64,000 nucleotides of DNA, from positions 1-64,000 of the forward strand of contig JALEJP010000039.1 of assembly GCA_022769625.1 (NCBI GenBank), in the 5' to 3' direction. The notes beneath the pieces are model-generated. The model did no database searches. It had not been told where the DNA came from and was given only the letters and a program-made list of their open reading frames with translations. Positions 43,221 through 54,100 of the stretch are shown here, one piece after another. Within the stretch, counting starts at the first letter, position 1, and each line of letters starts with the position of its first letter. The position numbers and the translations under genes were made by a program. Origin of the DNA: Lachnospiraceae bacterium. GTDB lineage: Bacteria > Bacillota > Clostridia > Lachnospirales > Lachnospiraceae.

Positions 43221-44393
43221 TTACTGCTTCAAAATTCCACTGTCTTTGATTGCCTTTACGATTTCCTCCATAACGGGAACCGGCTCCACCAGCGCAAAAC
43301 GCAGAAAGCCTTCCCCCAGACTTCCGAAACTGCTGCCCGGAACCCCGATGACCCCGGCACGTTCCATCAGTTCCATACAAAATTCCTCCGACGTACCATG
43401 TCCTTCCGGAACCGGTGCCCAGACAAACATCGTACCTTCGCTGTCCGGCACATCCCATCCTATGCTGCGCAGGCCGCCGCAAAACGCCTGATTTCTCCGC
43501 TCATACTCTCTGCACTGTTCCTTTACTGCATCCTGAGGTCCGGTAAGTGCCGCAGCCGCTCCATACTGGATCGGCAGGAACACACCATAGTCAAACTGCG
43601 TGCGCACGGCACGGAATTTGCTTACGATCTCGCGGTTACCGATGACAAAGGAAATCCGCGCACCAGTCAGATTATAGGATTTGGACAGAGAATAAAACTC
43701 CACCCCCACCTCCCTGGCTTTCGGAAAACGCAGAAAGGAACCACAGGTTCTGCCTCCATATACAATATCAGAATATGCATTGTCATGCAGTATGATTATT
43801 TCATATTTTTCCGCAAAGTCGATCAGTTCCTCATAGAAGGAATCCGGTGCCGCCGCACAGACCGGATTCAGCGGATAGGAAACCAGCATGTATTTTGCCG
43901 CCCTGGCTGTCTCCTCCGGAATGTCTGAAAGCTTCGGCAGAAAACCATTTTCCCGGTACAGCGGGTAGGTACGCACGTCCGCTTCGCACAGAGCCGGGCC
44001 GATGCTGAAGATCGGGTATCCGGGATTGGGCACAAGAACCACATCTCCTGGATTGCACAGGGCCCAGGCAATATGAGCCATCCCCTCCTGAGAGCCATTG
44101 ATCGTCATGATTTCCTCCGGCTCAACCGAGACACCAAATCTTGTCCGGTAAAACTGCCTGAGTGCATCCACCAGAAAGGGACGGTCCGTCAGTGCATATT
44201 TGTAATTCTCCGGATTTCCGGCTGCCTCTGCCACAGCCTCCATCACATGCGGCGCCGGTTTGAAATCCGGCGTACCCACTGAAAGATTGTAAACCTTTCT
44301 CCCAGCTCTTACCATCTCTTCCTTTTTCTCATTTAGTACCGCAAAGATTCCCGCCTGAAAGCTGTTTGCTTTGTCTGAAAATTTAAAGTTCAT
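43221..44393 (-). CDS. Class I/II aminotransferase (DapL/AlaC-like)
   Basis: 390 aa PLP enzyme. The Schiff-base Lys is in SLSKSYNLTGAR; NLSVGTPDFKP, TINGSQEGM, VPNPGYPIFS and the final GFLRFAL are family blocks. The closest pattern I recognise is the LL-diaminopimelate aminotransferase/alanine transaminase group; substrate is not certain. Position next to murB would suit diaminopimelate supply for the wall, but that is inference. Start chosen at ATG 44393, overlapping the upstream gene by 11 bases; the longer frame would translate the tail of that gene. Confidence 0.88.
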   Translation of the reverse strand: MNFKFSDKANSFQAGIFAVLNEKKEEMVRAGRKVYNLSVGTPDFKPAPHVMEAVAEAAGNPENYKYALTDRPFLVDALRQFYRTRFGVSVEPEEIMTINGSQEGMAHIAWALCNPGDVVLVPNPGYPIFSIGPALCEADVRTYPLYRENGFLPKLSDIPEETARAAKYMLVSYPLNPVCAAAPDSFYEELIDFAEKYEIIILHDNAYSDIVYGGRTCGSFLRFPKAREVGVEFYSLSKSYNLTGARISFVIGNREIVSKFRAVRTQFDYGVFLPIQYGAAAALTGPQDAVKEQCREYERRNQAFCGGLRSIGWDVPDSEGTMFVWAPVPEGHGTSEEFCMELMERAGVIGVPGSSFGSLGEGFLRFALVEPVPVMEEIVKAIKDSGILKQ

Positions 44394-47300
44394 CGTCTTC
44401 CTCGTCTCCTTTGTTCTCCTCTGCAAAGTCCTGTTCTTCCGTCCGATATTCCTGTACTCCTTCCGAAATGTCCGCCGACTCTTCCTCCGTAAGTTCTTCC
44501 TGCTTTTCCTTCTCTTTCCGCTGGGTGATGGCACGGGCAGCCAGATACAGTGCCACGCACAGCAGACTTAAAAACGTACCCATCCACAGTCCCTTCGGTG
44601 TATAGTCCATTTCAATGGTATGCTCACCTTCTGTAAGCTCCACACCGATCAGTGCGTCTCCCACCGGATAGAATTCGCTCTCTTTTCCGTCTACCTTCAC
44701 CCTCCATCCCTCATCATAGGGAATGGAAAGCATCAGCACACCATCCTCTTTTGCGTCAATCGTTCCCCGCACCCGGCCATCTTCCATCAGGGTCGTTTCC
44801 AGCTGGGATTCGGCCAGGGCGGCATGTACCTTTTCATAATCTCCCTGGTCGCATACCCAGACCTCAGCCCGCACCGGCCCGCTCTGATTTTCCTTGAAGG
44901 TGCAGGTAACTGTTGCATTGTCTATCGCATCAAAACATCCAAGATCATAGATGTGATCATTATAAGTCTCATACGTCCTGGTATACTCCGGTGTGCTGAT
45001 CTCTATGCTTTTCACCGATGTGGTCACATCCAGATACACCTGTTGTCCCGCCGGAAGAATGATGGTGTAAGTATTTCCATCCTCCATATCAATGGTCTCT
45101 GTGAGGTGGAAAATCCCTTCCTCCCCCGTTGCCAGCTCCACAAACGCATTCTGGGTGGCGAAATGCTCCCGTCCCGTGGTATCCCATTCCCAGATATCAT
45201 CATTCACCAGAAAACCAATGCTCAGCGCATTGCTGTTTTTGTACAAGGCCATGGGCGCTTCATAATCCGTCTTCTCCATCTGGTACAGAGTATCCGAATC
45301 GGTTCTCGAAATCACATATTTCAGTCCGAAGACATCTGCGATCAGTTTTGTAAAACCGTTGTAACCGTTTTTATTGGTACGTGCCTCAATTCCAAGGCTT
45401 TTGCAAAGATCTACCGTGGCCGCCGGCATGGTGGAGGAAAACAGGACGACCCCGTCTGCCCCCAGGAACATGTTCTCATTGCGCATCCGGCTGCTGTCGA
45501 TCTCACTCCGATAGAAACCGGTTTCATCAGCCCGATCCATCATCTTTTCATAAGAAATCTGTTCCTCCAGATACGTGCTTCTCCCCACTGTGCCGTTAAA
45601 GCACACACCAAAAATCGCATAGCTGAACATCTCCAGGGACACCAGCACAAAGAACGCACAACGGAACATCACCTTTTTCAGATATTTTCCACAGTAAAGC
45701 AAAATCAGCACCGCATACACGGCCAGAAGCGCGATCGTCAGAAGATAGGTATAATTCTCGCGTTCACCAAGCCCGGTGACCATGGCATAGACCGCAAATC
45801 CCAGAGGAAACGCCGCAGCCGGGAGAACCCGGCCCGGGGTAAATTTCTCCATATGCCGCCATGCATCAAAAGCCATGGTCAGCAGAAAGAAAATATAGAC
45901 AAACGCGAAACGGTTCGGAAGTCCATTCTGCACGTGGAACCCATGCCAGATATAATTCAGGACATTCACATCGAAGCTTGCATACAGCAGTACAAGGAGC
46001 AGCACTTTGGCGATGCGCTCCCGCAGGCGGATTTTCCGATCCAGCAGAAACATCAGACCCAGGATCATGGTCACCGTGCCACAGAACGCATTGACTCCGA
46101 TCTGGTCATCCGCAATATTGATGGGTTCACAGTACGCAAACTGACTGGTAAGCTGAGACAGATTGCTGACAAACAGTTCCAGATGTTCCGGAAAGCTGTT
46201 TTCCGCTGACTCGGTCACTCCAAGCGCCACATAGGCCGGGACCAGCACGATGGCGGCCATTCCTCCGGAGAGCAGCGCGTGCCATCCGAAATTCACACAG
46301 GAGGAAAAAATCCTCTTTATGCGAATCTCCTTTGCACTGATCCACAGTACCAGAAAATAAAGACAGGCAAACAGGCACAGCATAAACCCGATATAGTAAT
46401 TACAATACAGGGCGTAAAACAAAGAAAGACAGAACAGATTTCCCTTTTCCCCGCGGACGATCCGTTCGATTCCCATCATCATAAGCGGCAGCATGGCGAT
46501 ACTGTCCAGCCACATAATATTGAAATAATAGCCGATGATAAAGCTGCTTAAGGAAAACATAAGGGAAAACAGCAACGGCGCATAAGTCTTTCCCCTGCTT
46601 TTTGTGCTGAAATACCAGGCTGAAGTCAGACCGCACAGACCGATTTTCAGTACAATGAGCAGCGCCATGGCATCCATCACATTCCGCTTGGGGAACAACA
46701 CGATCAGAAAATTCAGAGGACTCGCCAGATAGTAGGCATACGTTGCCCAGAAATTAAAGCCAAGCCCTCCGCCGAAGGAATAGCGCAGCGAAGAACCCTG
46801 TTCCAGCTTTTCATGGAACTCAGTAAAAAATGGAAGATACTGATGCAGCGAGTCGATGATCAGCACGCCGCGGTCCCCGAATGGAAAGACCTGGTTCACT
46901 GCAAAAGCAAAAGCTATGGTAAATGCCGGGATCGCAAATCCCAGGATACAGCAGTTTCTCTTTACCGGATTAAGCGGTTCCTTCTTTTTATCGGAAAATA
47001 CAAAAATTTTGCTGAAAATATAATTCAGAATCAGCACAACGACCTGAATCGAAAGCTTTGCCCATACTTCCGGGATGCCCCAGAGACAGCTCATAAATAC
47101 AACGCCGAAAATTTCCAGAAACATGGTGGAAAGACGCATCCCCACAAAGCTGCCAAACTCCCCAAGCAGAGCCTTCCATCCCTCAGTCCGGCTTTCAAAA
47201 ACATACTGTTTATTCACCACATAGGCAAACAGAATGGCCAAAAGAATCGCAATAAAATTGGCAAGGGTCATATCCACGCCAAGAACCATGCGCAAAATGG

Positions 47301-47394
47301 CATAGCTTCCAAGATTTACAAGAGTCGTACAGCCGCCAAAAAAAATATAGCGGATGCCCTGGTTTTGATATATTTTTTTAATAAATTCAGTCAT
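44383..47394 (-). CDS. GtrA-YfhO fusion membrane protein
   Basis: 1003 aa. Residues 1-137 are a GtrA domain with four membrane segments (RYIFFGGCTTLVNLGSYAILR ... LNYIFSKIFVFSDKK). Residues 145 to about 580 are a YfhO-type multi-spanning glycosyltransferase fold with DSLHQYLPFF and SFGGGLGFNFW, then an extracytoplasmic region (600-940) and a last membrane segment near 950-970 (LWMGTFLSLLCVALYLAARAI), ending in an acidic Glu/Asp tail. GtrA proteins move polyprenyl-linked sugars; YfhO homologues glycosylate lipoteichoic acid in Bacillus and Listeria. The fusion suggests a self-contained flippase plus GT-C enzyme for wall polymer decoration. AAGGAAGG precedes the ATG. Confidence 0.88.
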   Translation of the reverse strand: MTEFIKKIYQNQGIRYIFFGGCTTLVNLGSYAILRMVLGVDMTLANFIAILLAILFAYVVNKQYVFESRTEGWKALLGEFGSFVGMRLSTMFLEIFGVVFMSCLWGIPEVWAKLSIQVVVLILNYIFSKIFVFSDKKKEPLNPVKRNCCILGFAIPAFTIAFAFAVNQVFPFGDRGVLIIDSLHQYLPFFTEFHEKLEQGSSLRYSFGGGLGFNFWATYAYYLASPLNFLIVLFPKRNVMDAMALLIVLKIGLCGLTSAWYFSTKSRGKTYAPLLFSLMFSLSSFIIGYYFNIMWLDSIAMLPLMMMGIERIVRGEKGNLFCLSLFYALYCNYYIGFMLCLFACLYFLVLWISAKEIRIKRIFSSCVNFGWHALLSGGMAAIVLVPAYVALGVTESAENSFPEHLELFVSNLSQLTSQFAYCEPINIADDQIGVNAFCGTVTMILGLMFLLDRKIRLRERIAKVLLLVLLYASFDVNVLNYIWHGFHVQNGLPNRFAFVYIFFLLTMAFDAWRHMEKFTPGRVLPAAAFPLGFAVYAMVTGLGERENYTYLLTIALLAVYAVLILLYCGKYLKKVMFRCAFFVLVSLEMFSYAIFGVCFNGTVGRSTYLEEQISYEKMMDRADETGFYRSEIDSSRMRNENMFLGADGVVLFSSTMPAATVDLCKSLGIEARTNKNGYNGFTKLIADVFGLKYVISRTDSDTLYQMEKTDYEAPMALYKNSNALSIGFLVNDDIWEWDTTGREHFATQNAFVELATGEEGIFHLTETIDMEDGNTYTIILPAGQQVYLDVTTSVKSIEISTPEYTRTYETYNDHIYDLGCFDAIDNATVTCTFKENQSGPVRAEVWVCDQGDYEKVHAALAESQLETTLMEDGRVRGTIDAKEDGVLMLSIPYDEGWRVKVDGKESEFYPVGDALIGVELTEGEHTIEMDYTPKGLWMGTFLSLLCVALYLAARAITQRKEKEKQEELTEEESADISEGVQEYRTEEQDFAEENKGDEEDDEL

Positions 47395-47440
47395 GTTACC
47401 TTCCTTACTTTATACTCCACAAAAACAAGGTCCGGAGTTC

Positions 47441-47469
47441 AGTATATATCGCCGAAAGACAAAATGCAA
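47441..47469 (-). promoter_or_regulatory. Promoter of the GtrA-YfhO to crh operon
   Basis: Minus-strand TTGCAT (47464-47469), 17 bases, TATACT (47441-47446). It lies between addA and the fusion gene. Because the next five genes overlap or are at most 26 bases apart, it probably drives all six. Confidence 0.6.
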
Positions 47470-47474
47470 GCCTT

Positions 47475-50400
47475 TCAGATTCGAATACTCTCCTGCAGGG
47501 CAAAGGAATAGATGAGTTTTTCCTTCACCGGTTTCCCTGTCATCTGGGTAAGTGCACGCTCATAATAATCCAGCTGGGTCCGATAACGCTTTGCCAGGAG
47601 TTCTTCCTGTCCTCTGGCTACCCGGTCCGTCTTATAATCAGCCAGCACGATCTGGTCATCCTCATAAAACCAGGCATCGATAATTCCCTGGATCAGCACC
47701 AGCTCTTCCTCTCCCCAGTCCGGACGGATCTCGGAAGCCGGAATGCCGATTACGAACTGTTTTTCCCGGTAAAGCTCTCCCCGCTTTGCCGCGGCAGCAG
47801 CCCGCCTGCCAAGATCCGTCCGGAAAAAATGAACGATTGCCGGCACACTCACAAGACTGCATTCCTCCTGTGTAACCGTTCCCTCCCGTACCAGAACATC
47901 CAGCTGTTTCTGAACCTCTTTCACCGTATCCGCACAGGTAAAATCCAGTTTCTGCATGATATGATGCATGGCAGTTCCGCGCACCGCACCGCTTTCTTCC
48001 TTCTGTTCCATAAAATCCGGGACCAGAGGGACAAGCTCCGGCTCCGGATACAGCAGGATACGATCCGGTTCCTCCATCTGGCTTCGGCGCTTCAGCTCAG
48101 ATACTGACAGCTTGCCCTGGATATCCAGAAATGCTTCAAAGGGATACTCTTTCCGTGTCATCTGGGTAAGCCATGCCTCCATCTCCCGCAAAGCCGCATC
48201 CTGTCTCCATTCTCCCTCAAGAATGCGCGTTTTCTGCTCCATACTGACCCCTCTGTCTGCTGCATCCTCATACAACAGATCCGATACACAAAAAACAGTC
48301 ACAGGAAACAGGGAATCCGTCTGCCCGTCAAAGGGATTTCCCTTCGCATCGCAGACCGGATAGGACACATCCTGGTAACAACACGTTCCATCCTGCAAAA
48401 CGGAACGCAGCACCCACTCCAGGGCACTGGATGCCCTGCAGGTTTCCAGAAAAGTCAGGCGTTCTTTTTTCTCTCTGCTGCTCCATTTTCCAAGCTTCTC
48501 GTCCAGTTTTTTCAAACTTCCGGTCAGATACAGCTTTTCCTTTGCACGGGTCATAGCAACATACAGCACTCTTTGCTCTTCCCCCAGATTCTCTGTCACC
48601 AGCTTACGTTGAATCGCTTTTTTCAAAAGAGCAGGGGTTTTTACACGCAAAACGGGATCCACACAGTCACATCCAACCCCGTATTTCTGATGGACGGCAA
48701 GTACACTTCTGCTGTCCTGCTGGTTGAAATTTTTCCCAAGCCCGGACACAAAAACAACCGGAAACTCCAGTCCCTTGCTTTTGTGGATACTCATGATCCG
48801 CACCGTGTCCTCTTCCTCTCCGATCGTACTTGCCTCTCCGAAATCCACCTCATATTTCTGCAGATTTTCGATATAACGCACAAAATGAAACAGACCGCGG
48901 TAGCTGGTGCTCTCATATGCAGCAGCCTTCTCCACCAGCATCTCCAGGTTTGCCCTGCGCTGTCCTCCTGCCGGCATGGCCGAGACATAATCCAGATAGC
49001 CCGTTTCATCCAGGATCTTCCACAGCAGCTCATGCATGGGTGTATAGGGTACATAACTGCGAAACCGTGCAAGCTGTAAAAAGAAATCCTGAAGCTTCCG
49101 GCGTATGATCCCATCACTGCCCTGATCCACATATCGTGTACATGCCTCATAAAAAGGAATTTCCCTGAATTCCGTACGTATCCCTGCAAGCTCCTCCGTA
49201 GAAAAGTCTCCAACGGGAGAAGCCAGCACAGCGGTAAAGGGAATCTCCTGCCTTGGATTGTCCATGATCTTCAGCAGGGCAAGAACCGTCTGCACCTCCA
49301 CAGCGGAAAAATACCCGCTTCTTGTTCCGGTGTAGGCAGGGATCCCCATGTCAGAGAGCACTGCGAGAAAGCTTTCCGCCCATCCGGTCACGGAGCGCAG
49401 CAATATGACAATATCCCGGTACTGTACCCTGCGGTAGCCCCCCAACTCCCGGTCATATACCTGCTCACGGCCCACCAGGGCTTTAATCCGACCTCCCACC
49501 ATGCGCGCTTCCGCCTCTCTGATATTTTCATCCGGAAGCTCTCTCCTGTCATCGGAGGCTTCCGCATCCGCATCAAACAAAAGAAGCTCTGTCCCGGCAA
49601 GGGGAGAAAACCTGGCTTTGGCAAAATCAGTCTCAACATTTTCGGCAAGTTTCGGAAACTCTGCGCCTGCATAAAGAGCCGCATTGTCATCGTATTCCAC
49701 ATTTCCCAGCTCCCGGTGCATGATCTTTGTAAAAACAGTATTCACATCCTCCAGAACCTCCCTGCGGCTTCTGAAATTCCTGTGAAGCTCCACCTTCTGA
49801 CAAAGAGAATCGCACTCCGTGTATGTGTCATATTTTTCCATAAAAAGCTCCGGGCAGGCCAGGCGGAAACGATAAATGCTCTGCTTGACATCCCCCACCA
49901 TGAAAATATTGTTCTGTCCGCGGCTGCATCTGGATACACTGTTCAGGAGAAGCTCCTGTACCAAGTTGCTGTCCTGATATTCGTCGATCATAATCTCCTC
50001 AAAACGGTCGGCATACGCACAGGCTTCCTCCGTTGGAACCGGTTTCCCGTCTTCTTCCTTTACCAGGATCTGCAGGGCAAGATGTTCCAGATCCGAAAAA
50101 TCCAGCAGATTGCGCTCCCGCTTTTTTTCCGAAAAACATCCGGCAAACTCCCCGGCCAGATCAAGAAGAACCTCCACCGGTTCTCTGCATGCCTGCATAT
50201 CCGCAAGCATCTGCTCCGGTCCCTGGTAAAAATACTGCTCTTTTATGGTCTGCAGCTCCTTTTTGACCTGTTCACGCAGCCCCTTTACCTGCTCCCTTTT
50301 CTCATCGGATACCGCCGGATCCTTCTTTCTGGAAAGCACGGCAAACTTCCCGAGATTCTGAAAGGCATCCGCATAATCCCGATAGGTTTCCTGACACATC

Positions 50401-51182
50401 AGGTGCTCCAGCATCTGCCGATCCTGACAGAGCGCATCCTCATACATCCATGGCCCTTCCGGAGCACGTGCCGCTGCAAGCGCCGCATCCAGAGTGCGGC
50501 GGATATCCTGCAAAAGCAGCCGAATCTGGCTGCATATTTCCTGCATCCATTCGCTTTCTTCCAGCTGTTCCACCGTATCCGCCTCATAGGCCTTTCTGCA
50601 GGCTTCAAGCCAGCGTTCCGGCCAGGGATAGCTCTGAGAAAAATCATACAGCTGCAAGATCATATCGGGAAGATTGTCATCCTGCCTGCCAAAGGAAAAA
50701 CACTCCACAAAACGGTGAAAGGCTTCGCTGCCTTCCGCATATTTTTCTTCCAGAAGCTCCTGAACCGTATCACGGCGCAGAAGCCTCCCCTCCCCCTCAT
50801 CCATAATAGAAAAGGCCGGATCCAGATCAATCCGGTGGAAGCCACTGCGGATCACAGACTGGCAGAAGCTGTCTATGGTTGTGATCTGCGCATGAAACAG
50901 CAGGGTTTCCTGCCTCTGCAGATGCTCATTGTCCGGTTCCTCCAGAAGCTTTTTCTGAATGGCATCTCCAATCCGCTCCCGCATCTCCGATGCTGCCGCC
51001 CGGGTAAAGGTGACAATCAGCATCCGGTCGATATCCACCGGATCCTTCGGATCCAGGATCCTCTGTAAAATACGTTCCACTAAAACAGCCGTCTTGCCGG
51101 AACCTGCCGCCGCAGAAACCAGAATATTCCGGCATCTTAAGTCGATTACCTTCTGCTGTTCCTCTGTCCAGAAATTTGCCAT
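47475..51182 (-). CDS. addA: ATP-dependent helicase/nuclease subunit A
   Basis: 1235 aa, the motor and nuclease subunit of AddAB, which processes double-strand breaks for recombination (the RecBCD counterpart of Firmicutes). UvrD-type helicase motifs: AAAGSGKTAVL near residue 30, IDEYQDSN, GDVKQSIYRFR, TRAKEKLYLTGS. The C-terminal RecB-like nuclease has GIIDAWFYEDDQIVLADYKTDR. Start ATG 51182 overlaps the addB stop by four bases. The protein ends ALQESIRI, 80 bases before the next gene. Confidence 0.97.
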   Translation of the reverse strand: MANFWTEEQQKVIDLRCRNILVSAAAGSGKTAVLVERILQRILDPKDPVDIDRMLIVTFTRAAASEMRERIGDAIQKKLLEEPDNEHLQRQETLLFHAQITTIDSFCQSVIRSGFHRIDLDPAFSIMDEGEGRLLRRDTVQELLEEKYAEGSEAFHRFVECFSFGRQDDNLPDMILQLYDFSQSYPWPERWLEACRKAYEADTVEQLEESEWMQEICSQIRLLLQDIRRTLDAALAAARAPEGPWMYEDALCQDRQMLEHLMCQETYRDYADAFQNLGKFAVLSRKKDPAVSDEKREQVKGLREQVKKELQTIKEQYFYQGPEQMLADMQACREPVEVLLDLAGEFAGCFSEKKRERNLLDFSDLEHLALQILVKEEDGKPVPTEEACAYADRFEEIMIDEYQDSNLVQELLLNSVSRCSRGQNNIFMVGDVKQSIYRFRLACPELFMEKYDTYTECDSLCQKVELHRNFRSRREVLEDVNTVFTKIMHRELGNVEYDDNAALYAGAEFPKLAENVETDFAKARFSPLAGTELLLFDADAEASDDRRELPDENIREAEARMVGGRIKALVGREQVYDRELGGYRRVQYRDIVILLRSVTGWAESFLAVLSDMGIPAYTGTRSGYFSAVEVQTVLALLKIMDNPRQEIPFTAVLASPVGDFSTEELAGIRTEFREIPFYEACTRYVDQGSDGIIRRKLQDFFLQLARFRSYVPYTPMHELLWKILDETGYLDYVSAMPAGGQRRANLEMLVEKAAAYESTSYRGLFHFVRYIENLQKYEVDFGEASTIGEEEDTVRIMSIHKSKGLEFPVVFVSGLGKNFNQQDSRSVLAVHQKYGVGCDCVDPVLRVKTPALLKKAIQRKLVTENLGEEQRVLYVAMTRAKEKLYLTGSLKKLDEKLGKWSSREKKERLTFLETCRASSALEWVLRSVLQDGTCCYQDVSYPVCDAKGNPFDGQTDSLFPVTVFCVSDLLYEDAADRGVSMEQKTRILEGEWRQDAALREMEAWLTQMTRKEYPFEAFLDIQGKLSVSELKRRSQMEEPDRILLYPEPELVPLVPDFMEQKEESGAVRGTAMHHIMQKLDFTCADTVKEVQKQLDVLVREGTVTQEECSLVSVPAIVHFFRTDLGRRAAAAAKRGELYREKQFVIGIPASEIRPDWGEEELVLIQGIIDAWFYEDDQIVLADYKTDRVARGQEELLAKRYRTQLDYYERALTQMTGKPVKEKLIYSFALQESIRI

Positions 51183-54100
51183 CACTCATCCTCCTGCAAA
51201 AATTCCCAAATCTCCTGTGGGGTCCACTCCCGCAGTCTCCGATATCGCGTTCCCGGTACCTTACGGTCAAACAGGCAGATTGCTCCAAAGGGACAATAAT
51301 CACATGCCGTCTGCCCTTTTCGCTCATAAGGTGCCGCATCCGCTTCCCCCGCAAGGATCGAACATCCGATCTCTTTCATTTTTTCTGTCACAAACCGGGA
51401 AAGCTGCTCAAACTGCTCTCCGGCAGCCACCGAGGATGCGCGGGAATAGCTGCCGTCCTTGTTTTTTGCCACCGGGATCACATCCGAAGTTTTCTCAAAA
51501 CTGACATCCATGGCCGATACGGCATCCGGATCTGCATTGACCAGCCCATTGGGACAGAGCTTTTTCAAAATCCTCCTCTGCACCTGCTCCTGCGTCTCTT
51601 CTCCGTTTTTCTCCAGCATCGGATCCTGCATATGATAATAGAAGATTCCTGCCGGCACGATCTTTTTCCGGGGATGCAGCCGTTTTTCCAGCTCAAGCGC
51701 CGCATTCAGGTAAACCACCAGCTGCAGCTGAAGTCCATAATAAAGTGCCACCAGATCAAACTGACTGTTTCCTGATTTGTAATCCACCACTTTGACAAAC
51801 ACCCGGTCTGCAAACTCGCAGGTATCGATCCGGTCGATTCTGCCGCGAAGCTTCATTTTTTCTTCTTCAGACAGAAGGATATTGACAGAATCCAGATCCG
51901 ATACCGTCGTAAAGGATACCTCAAAATTAACAGGGACAAATTTCCCGGCACGCACCTGGTTTGTCAGTGCCCAGATCGTGCGGCGCATGATGCGATGCAT
52001 GCGGACGATCATATAATCATTTCTTGCACTGCTGTGCAGCAAAAAGCCTGCGTATTCCTCGGAAACCTCATTTACCGTCTCCTCCGTCAGCCTTTCCTGC
52101 TCTTCCTTGGGTATGGTAAACCAGGTGTATTCACTTTCCTCCACCTTCCTGGAGTAACACTCGATTACCCGATGAAAAATATTGCCCATATCCACCGGTT
52201 TAAACTCAAAGGTCTCACGCTCCGAAATCTGAAGCCCATAACGCAGAAAATGCGCGTAGGCACAGGCGGAAAACTGCTCCAGACGGCTGACACTGTTTAC
52301 CAGAGTCTGTCCGTAGAGTGCCTTTGCCGCCCCCGATGACATGTTCCTGCTCTCGCAGGTCAGAAAAGCAGCATCCAGAAGGGTGCGCACCTTCTCCCGG
52401 TAATCCTCCTGCTGTTCATACCAGCCATACAGTCCAAGCGTACCGCCATCCAGTTCTCCCACTGCCGCCTTTCGCAATCCTTCCGTTAGATAGGGCAGAC
52501 CGCTGCGCGGCGATGTGATCCGGCGGATGGGATTTTCGCAGACATCCTCGTCCTCCGTCTTCAACCCCGGAAACATCCGAAGAATGGTACCGATGACATA
52601 GGACGGGCGCAGTGCCTTTCCATCCGGTGCCATGCGCCCGCAGGAAAGATACAGACGTCTGGAAGGTTTAGTCAGATTCAGATAGAGATAAAATTTCTGG
52701 ATATAACTGTTTTCTCTGGATGTTGGTGCAAGCTCCATGCCGGATTCTTCCAGCACTTCCCGGTCCATATCGGAGAGAATACTGGATTTCTCCTCCTTTC
52801 TGGGAACCCATCCATCGTTTAAACCCAGGAAAAACAGGACTTTGATGTCCTTCAGCCTGGTACGTTCCATATCCCCCACCAGCACACAGTCTGAGGTGGC
52901 CGGTATCATGCCGACCTTTGCCTCCTCAAAGCCCGCATCCAGGATTTCCATATATTCCGAAAGGCTCATGGGTTCATCCCCCAGAAGCTCTGCCATCTTG
53001 TCAAACAGCTCCATGACGATCCCGTAAATCTGATGGTATTCCCCTGCTGTGTCAAAGGCTTCCATCTGCGTAAACAGCTGCTCATATTCCGCCATCTTTT
53101 TCTGGATATCATAGTGAACCAGCAGCTGGTACAGCGCCTCTGTTTTCTGGCGCACCGTTCCCTTATTTCCTTTCACCTGATCCACAAACGCACAGAGCGG
53201 GCCAAGGATTTTCCCCTTCAGCTTTTGACATTTTTCCACCTCTTCCGGGGAAATCTCCTTTGTTGGCGTGTTCCAATCCTCCTCCCAGCGTTTCCGGCTT
53301 CTTATGCCTCTTGCAAGCACATAATTTTCCAACAGATCGATTTCTTCCACCGAAAGGCCGGTAAGACCGGTCCGCAGATACCGGAACATACTCTCATAGC
53401 GAAAGCTCTTTGCCGCAATCTCAAGCGCAGCCCGCAGGAATTCGATCATGGGATTCAGAATAATCTTTCTCGTCCGGTCCAGAAAGCAGGGAATCTCATA
53501 CTCCGCAAAAATCTTTTTTACCGGATCCCCAAAGGAAGCCATATCTCCGGTGATCACTGCGATCTCCCGGTAGCGCAGTCCTTCCTCCCGTACCAGATGC
53601 CAGATGGTTCTGGCCGCAAACTCTGCCTCCCCTTTTGCATCTTTTGACACGTGCACAGACAGACTGTTCTGTTCTGCCCCATATACCGCATTGCCCGGCC
53701 GGAAAAGATGCCGCTCCAGAAATCCAAGAGCCGGTGCCTCCTGAAACCGGATACTGCCCTTTCGTCCAAGCACCACCGGCTCATCCAGCTCACATCTGCT
53801 CTCCTGTGCCAAAGCAGCCAGTCCCTGGATCGTTTTCCTGCTGAAATAGGACAGCCGGTGCATGGGCACTTTCCGCATGGGATCCTCACCAGCATCCAGG
53901 GTCACCGTGACCATGATTTTATCCGCTGTGACCATCAGTCTGCGCAGAAGCTTTTTCTGGATGGGGGTAAAACCGGTAAACCCATCCAGCCCGATCACAC
54001 AGCCTCTCAGAATGTCTGATTTTTCTGCTGTCTTGCACAGCTCTTCCAGGATTTCTTCGGAAGTAATGTATTTTCCCTGAAGTTCCTCCTGAAAACCGGC

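Noticed and set aside
42283-43482. Longer murB with about 96 extra N-terminal residues
   Set aside because: The extra part is an alternate-frame reading of the aminotransferase gene; a GTG with a good ribosome site at 43194 gives the normal MurB length.
44620-46209. Plus-strand open frame of 529 codons inside the GtrA-YfhO gene
   Set aside because: Complement of a membrane protein gene; no ribosome site and no domain.
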